Assembly (NCBI GenBank): GCA_963706515.1
Contig: CAVPMW010000019.1
Span: forward strand, 1 to 64,000
DNA: 64,000 nt
Origin: CAVPMW01 sp963706515
GTDB lineage: Bacteria; Chloroflexota; Anaerolineae; Anaerolineales; UBA4823
Direction of reading: 5' to 3'
Shown here: piece after piece, positions 7,520 through 17,927 of the stretch
Numbering within the stretch: position 1 is the stretch's first letter
Layout: each line of letters opens with the position of its first letter
Made by a program: the position numbers and the translations under genes
Notes under the pieces: model-generated
Databases searched by the model: none
Told to the model about the DNA's origin: nothing
The model's input: only the letters and a program-made list of their open reading frames with translations

Positions 7520-10500
7520 TTAGGCGAGCTGCTCGCGGCAGTCTCTTATCTCTGGGGCTGCCTGACAGGCTTCGAAGAGCTCCAATGCCTGCTTGAGCGA
7601 GACCTGCGCCGCTTCAACCTGACCACGCAGCTTCTGCATTTTCCCCTGGTGGAAGTACGCTTGCGCCAGCTCCAGCCGGCTGCCTAATCCTCTGTGCCGG
7701 TCAATGGCGGCGCGGAATGCCTCCTCCGCCTCTACCCAGTTACCCTGGGCAGCCTGGATCTGTCCCTGGATGCGTAAGGCGATGCCCTCGACCGATTCAC
7801 TACCTACTTCGCGGCACAGCTCCAGGAGCCCGGTAATTACCTCTTCGGCTGCCTGGACATCTCCATTCGCCAGATAAGCCAGTGCCAGGGTATCTTCCAA
7901 ATATAGTCGGGCATTGCGTAAATCGGTGTGCCGGTAGAGCTCGGCTCCTTCGAGACAGAGTGAAAGCGCCTGCTCCGCTTTGCCTTCGCGCAGCAGGATA
8001 GATCCGACGATGGAGCGGCATAAACTTTGCAGGGCAGCCTGGCCCAGCTCGTCAGCCCGTTTCAGCGCCAGCTCCGCGCTGGACCAGGCAGCCTCCCTTT
8101 CACCAAGATAATCCAGTATTTTTCCGAACCAGGCGCCCAGCCAGATTAAAAGGCGGTTTTCCCCGATCTGCTCTGCCAGCATGATGGCTGCCTGGCAAGA
8201 ATCCCGCGCCTGTACCAGGTCGCCCAACCCGGTCAGTGACCAGGTCCGGGGGAACTGAGACCAGCAGACACGGTCTTGCGCTCCAATTTGCTCGCCAATC
8301 TGGCGGTCCAGCTCGGCGCAGTGCTGCGCCTCCGCCCAATGACCGATCAGGGTGTTATCCTCGGCTAAAAATTCGTATCCTTGTGCACAAGCTTGAGGGA
8401 AATTATGTCGTTCACCCAGGGCAATGCAGGTGCGCGCCCATTCCATACTCTCCGGGAAGCGCGCCAGGTGCTGGTAAGCACCCGCCAGGAAGGAGTAGAT
8501 GTTGGTTAATGTCTCTGCTTGATCGGCGGGTTCGGCCAGCTCACGGGCATGGTTGTAATATTCGATCGCCTTGTATAGCTGCCCATCGTAATGGTAGAAG
8601 CGTCCGAGCATGCCCAGGGTGCTGGCCAGCTCTTCCTCCTGGCTATTTGGGTCAAGCTCCTGCAAGGCGGCCTCCAGGTACTCCCGGCCGCGATTATCGC
8701 CGACGTGCCCATAGGCTATCCCAATGTAGGCTTTCAGGCACGCCTGACGGGCGGGCTGGTCGGTCAGGTCGAGCGCTTGCTGGTAACTTTCGATCGCTCG
8801 ATATTCGAACCCGCGCAGAGTGTGGACGTGGCCGATGGCTTCATGAGATATCAATGATTTGATCGTGCACGTTGAGACCTTCAGCGCAAGCCAGGGCGCT
8901 CTGATAATATCCCAGGGCGTCGTCCAGCGCATACAGGCTTTTTGCCCTGCGAGCAGCTCTGAGCGAATACTCCAGGCCGCGAGTCAGATCGCCGCTCTGC
9001 AGGAAGTGGTAAGCCAGGTCCTGGATGTGCTCTTCGATTTCGCTTCCCTGGTAATGCACCTCAAGCCCTTCCCCAATGCGCTGGTGCATCCGCCGCCTGC
9101 GGATTGGATTCTGCTCCTCGTAGAGAACTTCGCGAATTTTGTCATGAGTAAAGGTGAAAGAATCTCCGGGAGAAGTCTGGATGAGCTGCGCACCAAGAGC
9201 AGCATCTATGGCATCCAGCAGTGCCTCCTCGCTGGCAGGCGCAAGCGCTGCCGAAAGCTCGCTGAAACGGAAAGTTTTCCCCAAGCCGGCAGCATACTGC
9301 AGCACTTCGATATGCTCGGCGTCCAGCCGGTCGAGGCGGCGCCCAATGGCTTCTTTAATGCTTTGGGGTATGATCAGATCAGAGACCTCCTGGCGCTGCC
9401 AGTTGCCGTCCTCCCGGTAGATCTGGCCCGCTTCCACCAGCGCCTTGACTACTTCTTCGATAAAAAATGGGTTCCCTTCCGTTTCCCGGTAGATGGCCTC
9501 TGTAAATTCCTGCGAAACCTTATCCTGGGCAAACAGTAATGCCAGCAATGTACCGCATTCTTCCAGTGCCAGGCGATCGAGCTTGATCCGGGTGACCAGG
9601 TGTTCTCGCTGCCAGTCCACCAGGGAGGCAGACAATGGGTGGGCGCGGTCGAGCTCAACCTCGCGGTATGCTCCCAATACCAGGATGGGCTCGTTCCGTA
9701 AGCGGCGCAACAGGTAGTGCAGCAGCGCCAGCGTCCCCCGGTCAGCCCAGTGCAGGTCGTCGATGAATAGCAGGAGACCTTTTTGTTCAGCCAGATTCTC
9801 AATGAAACGGGCGAAGTGATCGAAGAAGCGCAAGCGCTCCTGGTCAGGCGGTAGTTCAGGATTGGGCGCCAGGGTAACCAGCCTGGCCTCAATTTCGGGC
9901 GCCAGTCGGGAGAGCTCCACCAAGGTAGCCGTAGGATGCTCGCGTAAGGTCTGATCGCTCTGAATATGGACCCACTCTCGCAATCCCTCCGCGAGGGGCA
10001 GGTAAGGAGTGGTGGCTTCATATTCGTAGCAGCCGCCTTGCAGCACGATAGCTCCCTGGAGCCTGGCATAAGCCACCAGCTCTTCGGAAAGGCGGGTTTT
10101 CCCCACCCCGGGCTCACCGGATAGAACTACCAGGTGACCGTGGTTCTGGCGGGCACGCTGCCAGTGAGCGCGCAGCTGCTCCACCTCATTGCCCCGCCCC
10201 ACCAGCCTGCCGCGGGCGATCATTTCCAGCAAAGGAGACTCCTGGAACAGGACAGGCGCTTCCACCCCGGGCTGCACATCCAATACAATGCCGCTGCTCT
10301 CTTGGATGCGCGCCAGCTGCAGCGCAACTGCCTCTGCCGAGGTTGGGCGATCTTCGGGAAGCTTGCTCAGCAGCTGCATGATCAGCGCATCGAGCTCGGG
10401 GGAGATTTTCAGGTTGTAGGCACGCGGGGGGACGACAGGCGCATACAAATGTTGGGAGATGACCTTCAGGGGATCATCTGCGGAAAACGGGAGCCGCCCG

Positions 10501-11153
10501 GCTGCTTGCTCGTACAGGATGACTCCCAGGGAATACAGGTCGGAGCGCCCGTCGATGGCCTGACCCAGGGCCTGTTCTGGCGCCAGGTAAAATACTGTGC
10601 CAACCAGGGTGCCTTCGGCGGTGAGACGCGAGGTGACCGAGTGTGCGATCCCAAAGTCCACCAGCTTCACCCAGCCTCCCGGAAGATTCTCCTCCGCACC
10701 CTGAGAAGCAGCCTGTGCCATCCGGAATATATTCTCGGGCTTGAGGTCGCGGTGAATGATGCCATGCTGATGGGCGTGCTGCAAGGCCGCACAGACCTGG
10801 CTGGCGATGGCAATGATTTCTGTTTCGCCTTGCGCAGGCTGTTCCCGCAGCGTTTCCCCGTGTAACAGCTCCATAACGAAAAATGGCTCACCGTCTGTCT
10901 CACCCGCATCGTGTACCGTGACAATATTGGGGTGATTGAGCCGGGCAACAGCCTGTGCCTCATTGATCAGACGGGCATGACCGTCCGGGTTGAGCGCCGA
11001 GCCGTGCAGGATTTTGAGCGCTACCTCCCGGTGGAGCAGGGTGTCGTAGGCGCGATATACCGTCCCCATGCCACCCATGCCCAATTCGGCATCCAGCCGG
11101 TAGCGAGCATTAATCAGATCATCGAGCTTGGGCACCTGTATCTGCCTCTCCAA
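7520..11153 (-). CDS. Ser/Thr protein kinase - AAA ATPase - TPR sensor, one frameshift
   Basis: Reading from 11153, residues about 19-280 form an Hanks-type kinase: Gly loop LGMGGMGTVYRA, VALKIL lysine, catalytic HRDLKPENIF and DFGIAHS. Residues about 310-560 form an AAA-type ATPase with Walker A GEPGVGKTRL (about 347-356) and Walker B LLLFIDDLHWAD. The rest is a long array of TPR helices. The first frame ends at 8841 just after NVHDQIIDIS. The TPR array continues in another frame from SHEAIGHVHTLRGFE near 8850 to the stop at 7520, so a single frameshift lies at about 8845-8865. The full product would be about 1,210 residues, a known architecture of large soluble signal-integrating kinases. 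It starts inside the 3' end of the phosphatase gene (35-base overlap), so the two are co-transcribed. Its targets are unknown. Confidence 0.85.
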
Positions 11154-11916
11154 GCAGCTTCAATACCTGCGGGAGTAAAACCTGGCTGGTTGCCATGGCT
11201 TCCCCGGCGTAGATCGTCTCGCGGCCTTGCCAGTCCCCGAAGTAGCCGCCGGCCTCTCTAAAGATGGGCGGAAAGGGACCGCAGTCCCAGACGCTCATAA
11301 TCGGGTCGAGCGCCACTTCCGCCCGTCCGGTAGCCACCAGGGCATATCCATAGGCGTCGCTCCAGCCCGCCCGGTAATATGCAGTCTGCACCAGCCGCTC
11401 CCAGACCTGCCGGCGGTTATTTTTCCAGAAGGACCCCAGGTCGGTGTGCGTCACCACCGCCTTGTGCAGCTCGCTCACCGGAGAGACCTGGGCGCGGCGG
11501 TTGTTCCACCAACAGCCCTCTCCGTCTGCTGCTGAGATCATCTCGTCCAACGCCGGGAAATATACCGCGCCAACCTGCACCTGTCCTGCGATCTCCAGCC
11601 CAAGCAAGACTGCATAAAGCGGCACGCCGTGGACGAACGATTTTGTCCCGTCAATTGGGTCGATCAGCCAGCGATGACTGGCGTTGGAGCTGCCCTGGCT
11701 GCCGTATTCCTCCCCGAGTATGGCGTGCTGGGGATAGCAGCGCCCAATCCGCTCCCGGATCAGCTCCTCTGATTTGCGATCGGCGATGGTCACCGGTGAG
11801 CCATCGCTTTTAATTTCAGGCTGTATCTCGCTCTGGAAGTACCCCAGGGTCAGCCTGCCGGCAAGGTAGGCGGTCTCGGTGGCAAAATCCAGGAATTCCC
11901 GCAATGCTGTGCTCAT
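11119..11916 (-). CDS. Inositol-phosphatase-family enzyme, HisN-type histidinol phosphatase likely
   Basis: The 265-residue protein has the Mg2+/Li+-sensitive phosphatase fold. Metal-binding motifs are GEEYG (about 68-72), WLIDPIDGTKSFVHG and SVWDCGPFPPIF. The WDCGP variant and overall similarity favour histidinol-phosphatase (histidine step from histidinol phosphate) over inositol monophosphatase, but no other his gene is near, so the substrate stays open. It lies 9 bases after the aldo-keto reductase stop and overlaps the kinase start, forming a three-gene minus-strand unit. Confidence 0.8.
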   Translation of the reverse strand: MSTALREFLDFATETAYLAGRLTLGYFQSEIQPEIKSDGSPVTIADRKSEELIRERIGRCYPQHAILGEEYGSQGSSNASHRWLIDPIDGTKSFVHGVPLYAVLLGLEIAGQVQVGAVYFPALDEMISAADGEGCWWNNRRAQVSPVSELHKAVVTHTDLGSFWKNNRRQVWERLVQTAYYRAGWSDAYGYALVATGRAEVALDPIMSVWDCGPFPPIFREAGGYFGDWQGRETIYAGEAMATSQVLLPQVLKLLGEADTGAQAR

Positions 11917-11925
11917 ACATCCCCC

Positions 11926-12900
11926 CTACTGCGACCAGTACACTGGCGTGCGATCCCAGCGGTGCTTGCGCAGCTCGCTGTGCAGCTCCTCCGGGAGAGG
12001 GCCGGCATCGCTGCACGCCAGGTTGCTCTCGACATGCTTTACTTTACGCATGCCCGGGATGATTGTGCTCACCAGCGGATTGTTCAGAATAAAACGTAAG
12101 GCAAGCTCCGCCATGCTCGAGCCGGGCGGCAGCAGCGGCCTGAGCGCTTCGGCGTGATCGATGCTGGACTTTAAATTCTCGGGAACAAAATAAGAGCTGC
12201 GCCAATCGTCTGCGGGCCACTTGCTCTCCATGGTCAAGGTGCCCGTCAGGCTGCCTTCGTCAAATGGGACACGCGCGATCACGGCTACATCCATGTCGGC
12301 GCAGGCCGGGAAAAGCTCGTCCTCAGGGTTCTGGTCGAAGATATTGTAGATCACCTGTATTGCATCTACGAGACCGCTGCGCACGGTTTGCACGCCGTTC
12401 CACGGCTCCCAACGGTTCATGCTGATGCCGACGGCATGCAGCACGCCCTCGCTCTTTAGCTCATCCATGGCTTTTGCCCAGCGCTCGTCGGCTGCCCAGC
12501 TATCCTCCCAGGTGTGGAATTGGATCAGGTCGAAGGAATCCAGCTTTGAGCTCTCCAGGCTCTTATACACATATTTCTTGATATGCTCGGGTGGGAAGCA
12601 ATCGTCGAGAGTAAACTCGCGCCGGCTGGGCCATTTGAGGTTTTTCGGTGGGATCTTGGTCGCAGTATACAGTCTGCGTCCAGGGTTGGCGCGCACCAGC
12701 TGACCGAGCACGGACTCGCTGTGACCCCCACCGTAAGCCCAGGCAGTGTCGTAGAAGTTGCATCCCAGGTCGACCGCGCGCTGCAGCGCCTGTAAAGCGC
12801 TGGCGTCATCCGGTCTGCCCCAACCACCGCCCACCTGCCACATGCCGTACCCAATCTCACTCACCATCCAATTGCTCCTGCCGAATCGACGATATTTCAT
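11926..12900 (-). CDS. Aldo-keto reductase
   Basis: A 324-residue NAD(P)H-dependent (alpha/beta)8-barrel oxidoreductase. The catalytic tetrad is visible: Asp and Tyr in FYDTAWAYGGGHSE, Lys in TATKIPPK and His in LIQFHTW. The nucleotide-binding C-terminal part reads NNPLVSTIIPGMRKVKHVESN. The start has a strong AGGAGG box 8 bases upstream. It is the first gene of the unit with the phosphatase and kinase. The carbonyl substrate cannot be deduced. Confidence 0.9.
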   Translation of the reverse strand: MKYRRFGRSNWMVSEIGYGMWQVGGGWGRPDDASALQALQRAVDLGCNFYDTAWAYGGGHSESVLGQLVRANPGRRLYTATKIPPKNLKWPSRREFTLDDCFPPEHIKKYVYKSLESSKLDSFDLIQFHTWEDSWAADERWAKAMDELKSEGVLHAVGISMNRWEPWNGVQTVRSGLVDAIQVIYNIFDQNPEDELFPACADMDVAVIARVPFDEGSLTGTLTMESKWPADDWRSSYFVPENLKSSIDHAEALRPLLPPGSSMAELALRFILNNPLVSTIIPGMRKVKHVESNLACSDAGPLPEELHSELRKHRWDRTPVYWSQ

Positions 12901-13040
12901 GCACTAACCTCCTGCCGGGAAGATATCAGACGATATTGCCGCCATTTATAATCCGCATGGGTAACTTTGTATAGGGCAGAACGGCTCGACGGCGATGATG
13001 TTTTGCTCCCTTCTCTTTTGTAAGAACAGCTTCACAGTCA

Positions 13041-13069
13041 TTGTGCTGTTGTAATCGGGATGTTATTAT
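13041..13069 (+). promoter_or_regulatory. Candidate promoter of the zinc-ribbon gene
   Basis: TTGTGC (13041-13046) and TATTAT (13064-13069) are 17 bases apart, and TG precedes the -10 box (extended -10). A short inverted repeat, CACA-N5-TGTG, lies at 13033-13045, overlapping the -35 box, and could be an operator. The 205-base gap also holds the divergent promoter of the aldo-keto reductase, which I cannot place firmly. Confidence 0.5.
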
Positions 13070-13105
13070 CCGGGCAATATCGAAACAGAATGGAGACAAA
13101 TCAGA

Positions 13106-13336
13106 ATGAAAGACGGAAAATGCCCGAAGTGCGGCTCCCATAGCGTGTTCACCAAACAGAACGGCCTGCAGCTCGGTGAAAATCAGAAGGGGGTAATGGT
13201 CTTCACTTCATTCATGACCTCGCCCACTGCAACCGTGGCTTATATCTGCACTGCCTGCGGCTATTTTGAAAACTATATCGCTGACCCGAAGAAACTATCC
13301 GAGGTTGCTGGGAAGTGGACAGCCGTTAGCGGTTAA
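13106..13336 (+). CDS. Small zinc-ribbon protein
   Basis: A 76-residue protein with CPKCG near the start and CTACG at about residues 50-54, a two-knuckle zinc ribbon. The middle is neutral and slightly hydrophobic (GVMVFTSFMTSPTATVAYI). Proteins of this kind are common and uncharacterised; DNA, RNA or protein binding are all possible. It has its own promoter and is followed 35 bases later by the MBL hydrolase. Confidence 0.75.
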   Translation: MKDGKCPKCGSHSVFTKQNGLQLGENQKGVMVFTSFMTSPTATVAYICTACGYFENYIADPKKLSEVAGKWTAVSG

Positions 13337-13371
13337 TAAATATAATATATCTGTACGCAGAAGCGGACAGG

Positions 13372-14067
13372 ATGGATTTGTGGTACTCTTCTGCTATGGA
13401 CAGCAGTCTGCACGTCCACACGCTCGCCCTGCGCATGGCAAACGCTTACCTGTTGGAGTTCCCCTCCGGGCTGCTCCTGGTCGATACCGGCGCACCCGGC
13501 TCTGCGAGGATTGTCTTGCGGAGCATGCAGGAAATCGAGCGGAATGACCTGCGCCTCATCTATATTACCCACGCTCATTATGACCACTACGGCAGCGCTG
13601 CCGAGCTCCGCCGGCTGACAGGCGCCTCCCTGGCAGTCCATCCCGGTGATGCGGCTGCAATGGCTGCGGGTCTCTCGCCTCTCGGCTCAGCCCGCGGCCG
13701 AGGGCGTCCGGTGCAGGCTTTCGCCCGCCTTTTTGCACCCTGGCTCCGCCTGACTCCAGCCCCTCCGGACCTAACCCTTGCTGGCGGGCAAGACCTCGCC
13801 TCGCTCGGCTTCCCAGCCACCATCATCCATACGCCGGGCCACACCCCCGGTTCTTCCTGTCTGCTGGTAATGGATCGCCTGGCATTTGCCGGCGACTTGC
13901 TTTCCACCAGCAGGCGCCCGCACCTGCAACGCTACTATGCCAGCGATTGGAACCAGCTCCCTGGCAGCCTGGCCCGCTTGCAGGCTTTGCACCCAGAGCT
14001 CGTTTACCCGGGGCACGGCAGCCATCCTTTGGATGACGCTTCCCTGCAGCGCCTGCAGGCTGATTAG
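13372..14067 (+). CDS. MBL-fold metallo-hydrolase
   Basis: A 231-residue metallo-beta-lactamase-fold hydrolase. The zinc motif is THAHYDHYGSA (H-x-H-x-D-H), followed by HTPGHTPGSSCLL and FAGDLL, ending with YPGHGSHP. This resembles glyoxalase II-like and related hydrolases. Two starts are possible, ATG 13372 and ATG 13396; neither has a strong ribosome binding site. The substrate is unknown. Confidence 0.85.
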   Translation: MDLWYSSAMDSSLHVHTLALRMANAYLLEFPSGLLLVDTGAPGSARIVLRSMQEIERNDLRLIYITHAHYDHYGSAAELRRLTGASLAVHPGDAAAMAAGLSPLGSARGRGRPVQAFARLFAPWLRLTPAPPDLTLAGGQDLASLGFPATIIHTPGHTPGSSCLLVMDRLAFAGDLLSTSRRPHLQRYYASDWNQLPGSLARLQALHPELVYPGHGSHPLDDASLQRLQAD

Positions 14068-14193
14068 GGTAGGATCTGCCTTTATTATTTTTTGCACTTT
14101 TCCCGGACCTCTTGCGCCGCCATCCATCCGGATGTAAGATAGGTTCAGGACGGTACCTGGTTTAACCTTCGTTTTCGAGGAGCAGTTTCCTCC

Positions 14194-15570
14194 ATGTCTT
14201 CACCTGAATGGCTGGCTGACCTGTCCGAGATAATCCCTGGCGCTCGACTGCTGACCCAACCCGCTCAGCTGATACCCTACGAATCCGACGCGCTGACCGC
14301 CTACCGCAGCCGGCCCCTGGCAGTCGTGATCCCTGAGACCCAGGAAGAGGTAATCGAGATAGTTCGCTGCTGCAACCAGCACCGGCTGCCCTTCGTGCCC
14401 CGCGGCAGCGGCACCAGCCTGTCTGGCGGCTCGCTGCCCCTGGAAGACGGCATCGTCATTGCCCTTAACCGCCTGAACCGCATCCTGCGGCTTGACCCGG
14501 GGGAACGCCTGGCTGTGGTTGAGCCGGGTGTGATCAACCTGGATGTGAGCAAAGCCGCCGCGCCTTACGGCCTGTATTACGCTCCCGATCCTTCCAGCCA
14601 GCCCATATGCACCATTGGAGGGAACATCGCCTACAACTCCGGCGGGGCGCATTGCTTGAAATACGGGATGACCAGCAACCACGTCCTGGCGATCAAAGCT
14701 GTGCTACCCGATGGAGAGGTAGTGCAGCTCGGTGGTGAAAGCCTGGAAGGGGTCGGTCCCGACCTCGCCGGTTTGTACGTCGGCTCAGAAGGATTGTTCG
14801 GGATCGCTCTGGAGATCACCCTGCGCCTGGTGCCCCGCCCTGAGCTTTACCGTACGCTGATGGCTGCTTACTCCAGCCTGGAAGCAGCCGGTAAAGCCGT
14901 GGCCCGGGTGGTCGCGTCGGGGCTGCTGCCTGGAGCGGTCGAGATGATGGACAGCCTGGCTATTCAGGCCGCCGAAGCCGCCGTCCATCCGGAATACCCA
15001 GCCGGAGCCAGCGCGATCCTGATCGTTGAGCTGGAAGGCGATCGCCTGGAAGTCGAAGAGCAGTTCGCCGCGCTCATGGAAGTCATCCACGATTCGGGGG
15101 CGACTGAAGTGCGCATCGCCAGGGATGAGAACGACCGCCTGCGCATATGGAAAGGACGCAAGAGCGCCTTTTCAGCCGTCGGGCGGCTCAGCCCCGATTA
15201 CGTCGTCCAGGACGGCGTCGTGCCTCGCACCCGTTTAGGAGAGGCGCTGGCCGAGATCGAGAGGAAGAGCGCCGCTTACAACCTGCGGGTGGCCAATGTT
15301 TTCCACGCTGGCGACGGCAACCTGCACCCGCTGATCCTCTACAACGGGCAGGAGGAAGGCGCCTTGCAGCGCGCCGAGAGTCTGGCTGGCGAGATCCTGC
15401 AGATGTGCATTGCCTTCGGGGGGTCGATCACCGGTGAGCACGGGGTCGGCGTGGAAAAGAAGGCTTACCTGCCGCAGATGTTTACGCCAGCCGATATGGC
15501 TGCCATGCGTGATTTATGGAAGCAGGTCGATCCGCAGCAGATTTCCAACCGGGGCAAGGTGTTCCAATGA
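14194..15570 (+). CDS. glcD: Glycolate oxidase, FAD-linked subunit GlcD
   Basis: This 458-residue FAD flavoprotein oxidises glycolate (or D-lactate/2-hydroxyacid) to the 2-oxoacid. The N-terminal PCMH-type FAD domain has VPRGSGTSLSGGSLP and TIGGNIAYNSGG; the C-terminal cap has NVFHAGDGNLHP and GSITGEHGVG. It opens the glcDEF-lysA run and overlaps glcE by 4 bases (ATGA). Electrons would pass through GlcF to the membrane quinone pool. D-lactate dehydrogenase activity cannot be excluded. Confidence 0.93.
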   Translation: MSSPEWLADLSEIIPGARLLTQPAQLIPYESDALTAYRSRPLAVVIPETQEEVIEIVRCCNQHRLPFVPRGSGTSLSGGSLPLEDGIVIALNRLNRILRLDPGERLAVVEPGVINLDVSKAAAPYGLYYAPDPSSQPICTIGGNIAYNSGGAHCLKYGMTSNHVLAIKAVLPDGEVVQLGGESLEGVGPDLAGLYVGSEGLFGIALEITLRLVPRPELYRTLMAAYSSLEAAGKAVARVVASGLLPGAVEMMDSLAIQAAEAAVHPEYPAGASAILIVELEGDRLEVEEQFAALMEVIHDSGATEVRIARDENDRLRIWKGRKSAFSAVGRLSPDYVVQDGVVPRTRLGEALAEIERKSAAYNLRVANVFHAGDGNLHPLILYNGQEEGALQRAESLAGEILQMCIAFGGSITGEHGVGVEKKAYLPQMFTPADMAAMRDLWKQVDPQQISNRGKVFQ

Positions 15571-16648
15571 TCGCTGCACCCGATACGATCGACGCCATAT
15601 GCGAGCAAGTCCGCGCTCTGCCCTGCCTGGTGCCCAGGGGCGGGGGCAGCAAACCGGCGCTCTCGACCGCCTTTGGGGGAGCTGGGATTCTGGATGTCTC
15701 CAACCTGCGCGGTATGGTCGAATACCAGCCACAGGAGTTCACATTTACTGCCCTGGCGGGCACCCCCCTGGCAGAGGTAAACCGGCTGCTCGCAGAGCAC
15801 GGACAGTACCTGCCATGCGATCCACCCCTGGCAGGGCGCGGAGCAACCCTGGGAGGCACCGTCGCGGCAGGCTTGAGCGGACCCGGGCGCTATCACTACG
15901 GCGGGTTGCGCGATTTTATCCTGGGTGTGCGCTTCATCAGCGGCAAAGGTGAGCTGCTGCGCGGCGGCGGAAAGGTGGTCAAGAATGCCGCCGGATTCGA
16001 CTTTCCCAAGCTGCTGGTCGGCAGCCTGGGCAGGCTGGGGGTGATCGTCGAGCTCTCTTTCAAAGTATTTCCTCGCCCTGAAGCTTACGCTACTCTCCGT
16101 ATAGACCTGCCTACCTTACCGGTGGCCCTCGGAATCCCTCGACCGCCTGCTGCGCCTTCCCCTGGAGATTGACGCGATCGACCTGACCATAGCCGAGGCA
16201 GCTGCTTCGCTGTGGGTGCGCCTGGGCGGATTGGAGCGCACCCTGGGTGCGCGCACCGAGCGCTTGCGTGGGTTATTTGCCGCGGGCGAGATCCTCTCTG
16301 GCGCTGCTGAAGGAGCTGTCTGGGAGGCCGCGCGCGAATTCACCTGGGTGCCTCCGGAGTGGTCGCTGGTGAAGGTTCCGCTCACCCCGCGGCGCATCTC
16401 TGCCCTCGAGCAATCCCTTGCCGGGATGGATTGCCAACGTTGCTATTCAGCCGGCGGGCAGGTGGCCTGGCTGGCTGTTCCCGAATCCTCCCCAGTCGCT
16501 CGAGCCGCTGCTCAGCTCCATGGACCTCTCCGGTCTGGCTCTCTTTGGGGGACCTGGACCTGCGCGGATAGGCGTGCGCACCGGGGATGCCTTCTTGAAC
16601 CGGGTAAAGGCGGCCCTCGACCCGGAGGACCGCTTCCCGGAGGTTTAA
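15567..16648 (+). CDS. glcE: Glycolate oxidase subunit GlcE, two frameshifts
   Basis: The start ATG overlaps the glcD stop as ATGA. The first 180 residues form a second FAD-binding domain (CLVPRGGGSKPAL, RGATLGGTVAAGLSGPGRYHYG, GGKVVKNAAGFDFPKL). Near 16110-16135 the frame changes and the sequence continues ESLDRLLRLPLEIDAI. Near 16480-16500 it changes again, ending LNRVKAALDPEDRFPEV at TAA 16648. Rejoined, the product is about 360 residues, the normal GlcE length, with conserved ends. Two sequencing indels are more likely than a true pseudogene, since flanking glcD and glcF are intact. Confidence 0.85.
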
Positions 16649-16652
16649 CACC

Positions 16653-17927
16653 ATGCAGCACTCCATCGCTTCCGCTGAGCTGCTCGACCAGGTCGGCCCC
16701 CAGATTGAGGGGATGGTGCATGCGATCGAATCCTGCGTGCACTGCGGGTTTTGCCTGGCGGTTTGTCCCACCTACCTGGTGCTCGGTGAGGAGATGGATT
16801 CACCGCGCGGCCGGATCACGCTGATGAAATCTGCCCTGGAAGCCGAGCTGAGCGTAGCTGAGGCCATGCCGTATATCGACCGCTGTTTGGGCTGCCTGGC
16901 ATGCGTTACTGCGTGCCCTTCCGGCGTTGAGTATGAAGAGCTGGTGGTACCCTTCCGCGCCTATGCCCAGGGCTTCTTGCAGCGCTCAGGCATGGAGCGC
17001 CTGCAGCGCAGCCTGCTCCAGGAGACCCTGCCCCATGCCGGGCGCTTCCGCCTGGCCGCGGAATTGGGACGCCTGGGCCGTCCTTTGGGAAATATTTTGC
17101 CCCAGGAAATCCGTTCCATGCTGTCTGTGTTACCCGGCAGACTGCCCTCCTCACGCCCCTTGCCTGGTTTTTATCCTGCCGAGGGGGAGCTGCGCGCCCG
17201 CGTGGCTCTGCTGACCGGATGCGTGCAATCGGTGCTCGACCCGGAGCTGAACTGGGCGACCTTGCGCGTCCTCGCTCGCAATGGGGTTGAAGTTTACGTG
17301 CCGCAGGGACAGAGCTGCTGCGGAGCGATCCTCATGCACATGGGCGACCAGGATGGCGCGCGCCGTTTGGCGCTGGAAAACCTGCGGCTGTTCCCGCGCA
17401 ACATAGATGCTGTGCTCACCAACGCGGCGGGATGCGGCTCTGGGATGAAGGCATACGGCATGCTGTTCTACGGCCTTCCCGAGCAGGCAGACGCCGAGCA
17501 GTTCGCCGGGTTGGTGCAGGACGTCAACGAGTTCCTGGCTGAGCTGGGGGTCTTAGCGCCTCCGCCGCTGCCCGAGCCGCTGAGCGTTGCCTTTCATGAC
17601 GCATGCCACCTGGCCCACGCCCAGGGTGTGCGCTCCGCCCCGCGCGAGCTGCTGCGCAGCATCCCCAACCTGACCGTACTGGAGATAAACGAAGGGGATA
17701 CCTGCTGCGGCTCTGCCGGCACCTATAACGTCGCCCAGCCGGAGATCGCGAATATGCTTGGCGAACGGAAGGTTGCCAATATCATCCAATCTGGCGCGCA
17801 GGCTGTGGCCACTGGAAATATTGGCTGCATGGTACAAATCCACAACCACCTGAAGACTGCCGGTCAATCCCTGCCGGTTTACCACCCCTTCGAGCTGCTC
17901 GACCTGGCCTACACCCAGGTCCATTGA
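16653..17927 (+). CDS. glcF: Glycolate oxidase iron-sulfur subunit GlcF
   Basis: A 424-residue electron-transfer subunit. Two ferredoxin-like clusters are seen: CVHCGFCLAVCP and CLGCLACVTACP. Two CCG (heterodisulfide-reductase-like) domains follow, with QSCCGAILMHMGD and GDTCCGSAGTYN. It starts 4 bases after glcE and overlaps the next gene by 4 bases, so all four genes are likely one transcript. Confidence 0.94.
   Translation: MQHSIASAELLDQVGPQIEGMVHAIESCVHCGFCLAVCPTYLVLGEEMDSPRGRITLMKSALEAELSVAEAMPYIDRCLGCLACVTACPSGVEYEELVVPFRAYAQGFLQRSGMERLQRSLLQETLPHAGRFRLAAELGRLGRPLGNILPQEIRSMLSVLPGRLPSSRPLPGFYPAEGELRARVALLTGCVQSVLDPELNWATLRVLARNGVEVYVPQGQSCCGAILMHMGDQDGARRLALENLRLFPRNIDAVLTNAAGCGSGMKAYGMLFYGLPEQADAEQFAGLVQDVNEFLAELGVLAPPPLPEPLSVAFHDACHLAHAQGVRSAPRELLRSIPNLTVLEINEGDTCCGSAGTYNVAQPEIANMLGERKVANIIQSGAQAVATGNIGCMVQIHNHLKTAGQSLPVYHPFELLDLAYTQVH

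Noticed and set aside
10134..10865. 243-codon plus-strand frame inside the kinase/ATPase gene
   Set aside because: It overlaps the Walker A and kinase catalytic coding region on the other strand and looks like a shadow frame.
16216..16824. Separate 202-residue protein after glcE part 1
   Set aside because: Its first half is the continuation of GlcE in another frame, and the rest overlaps glcF in a wrong frame.
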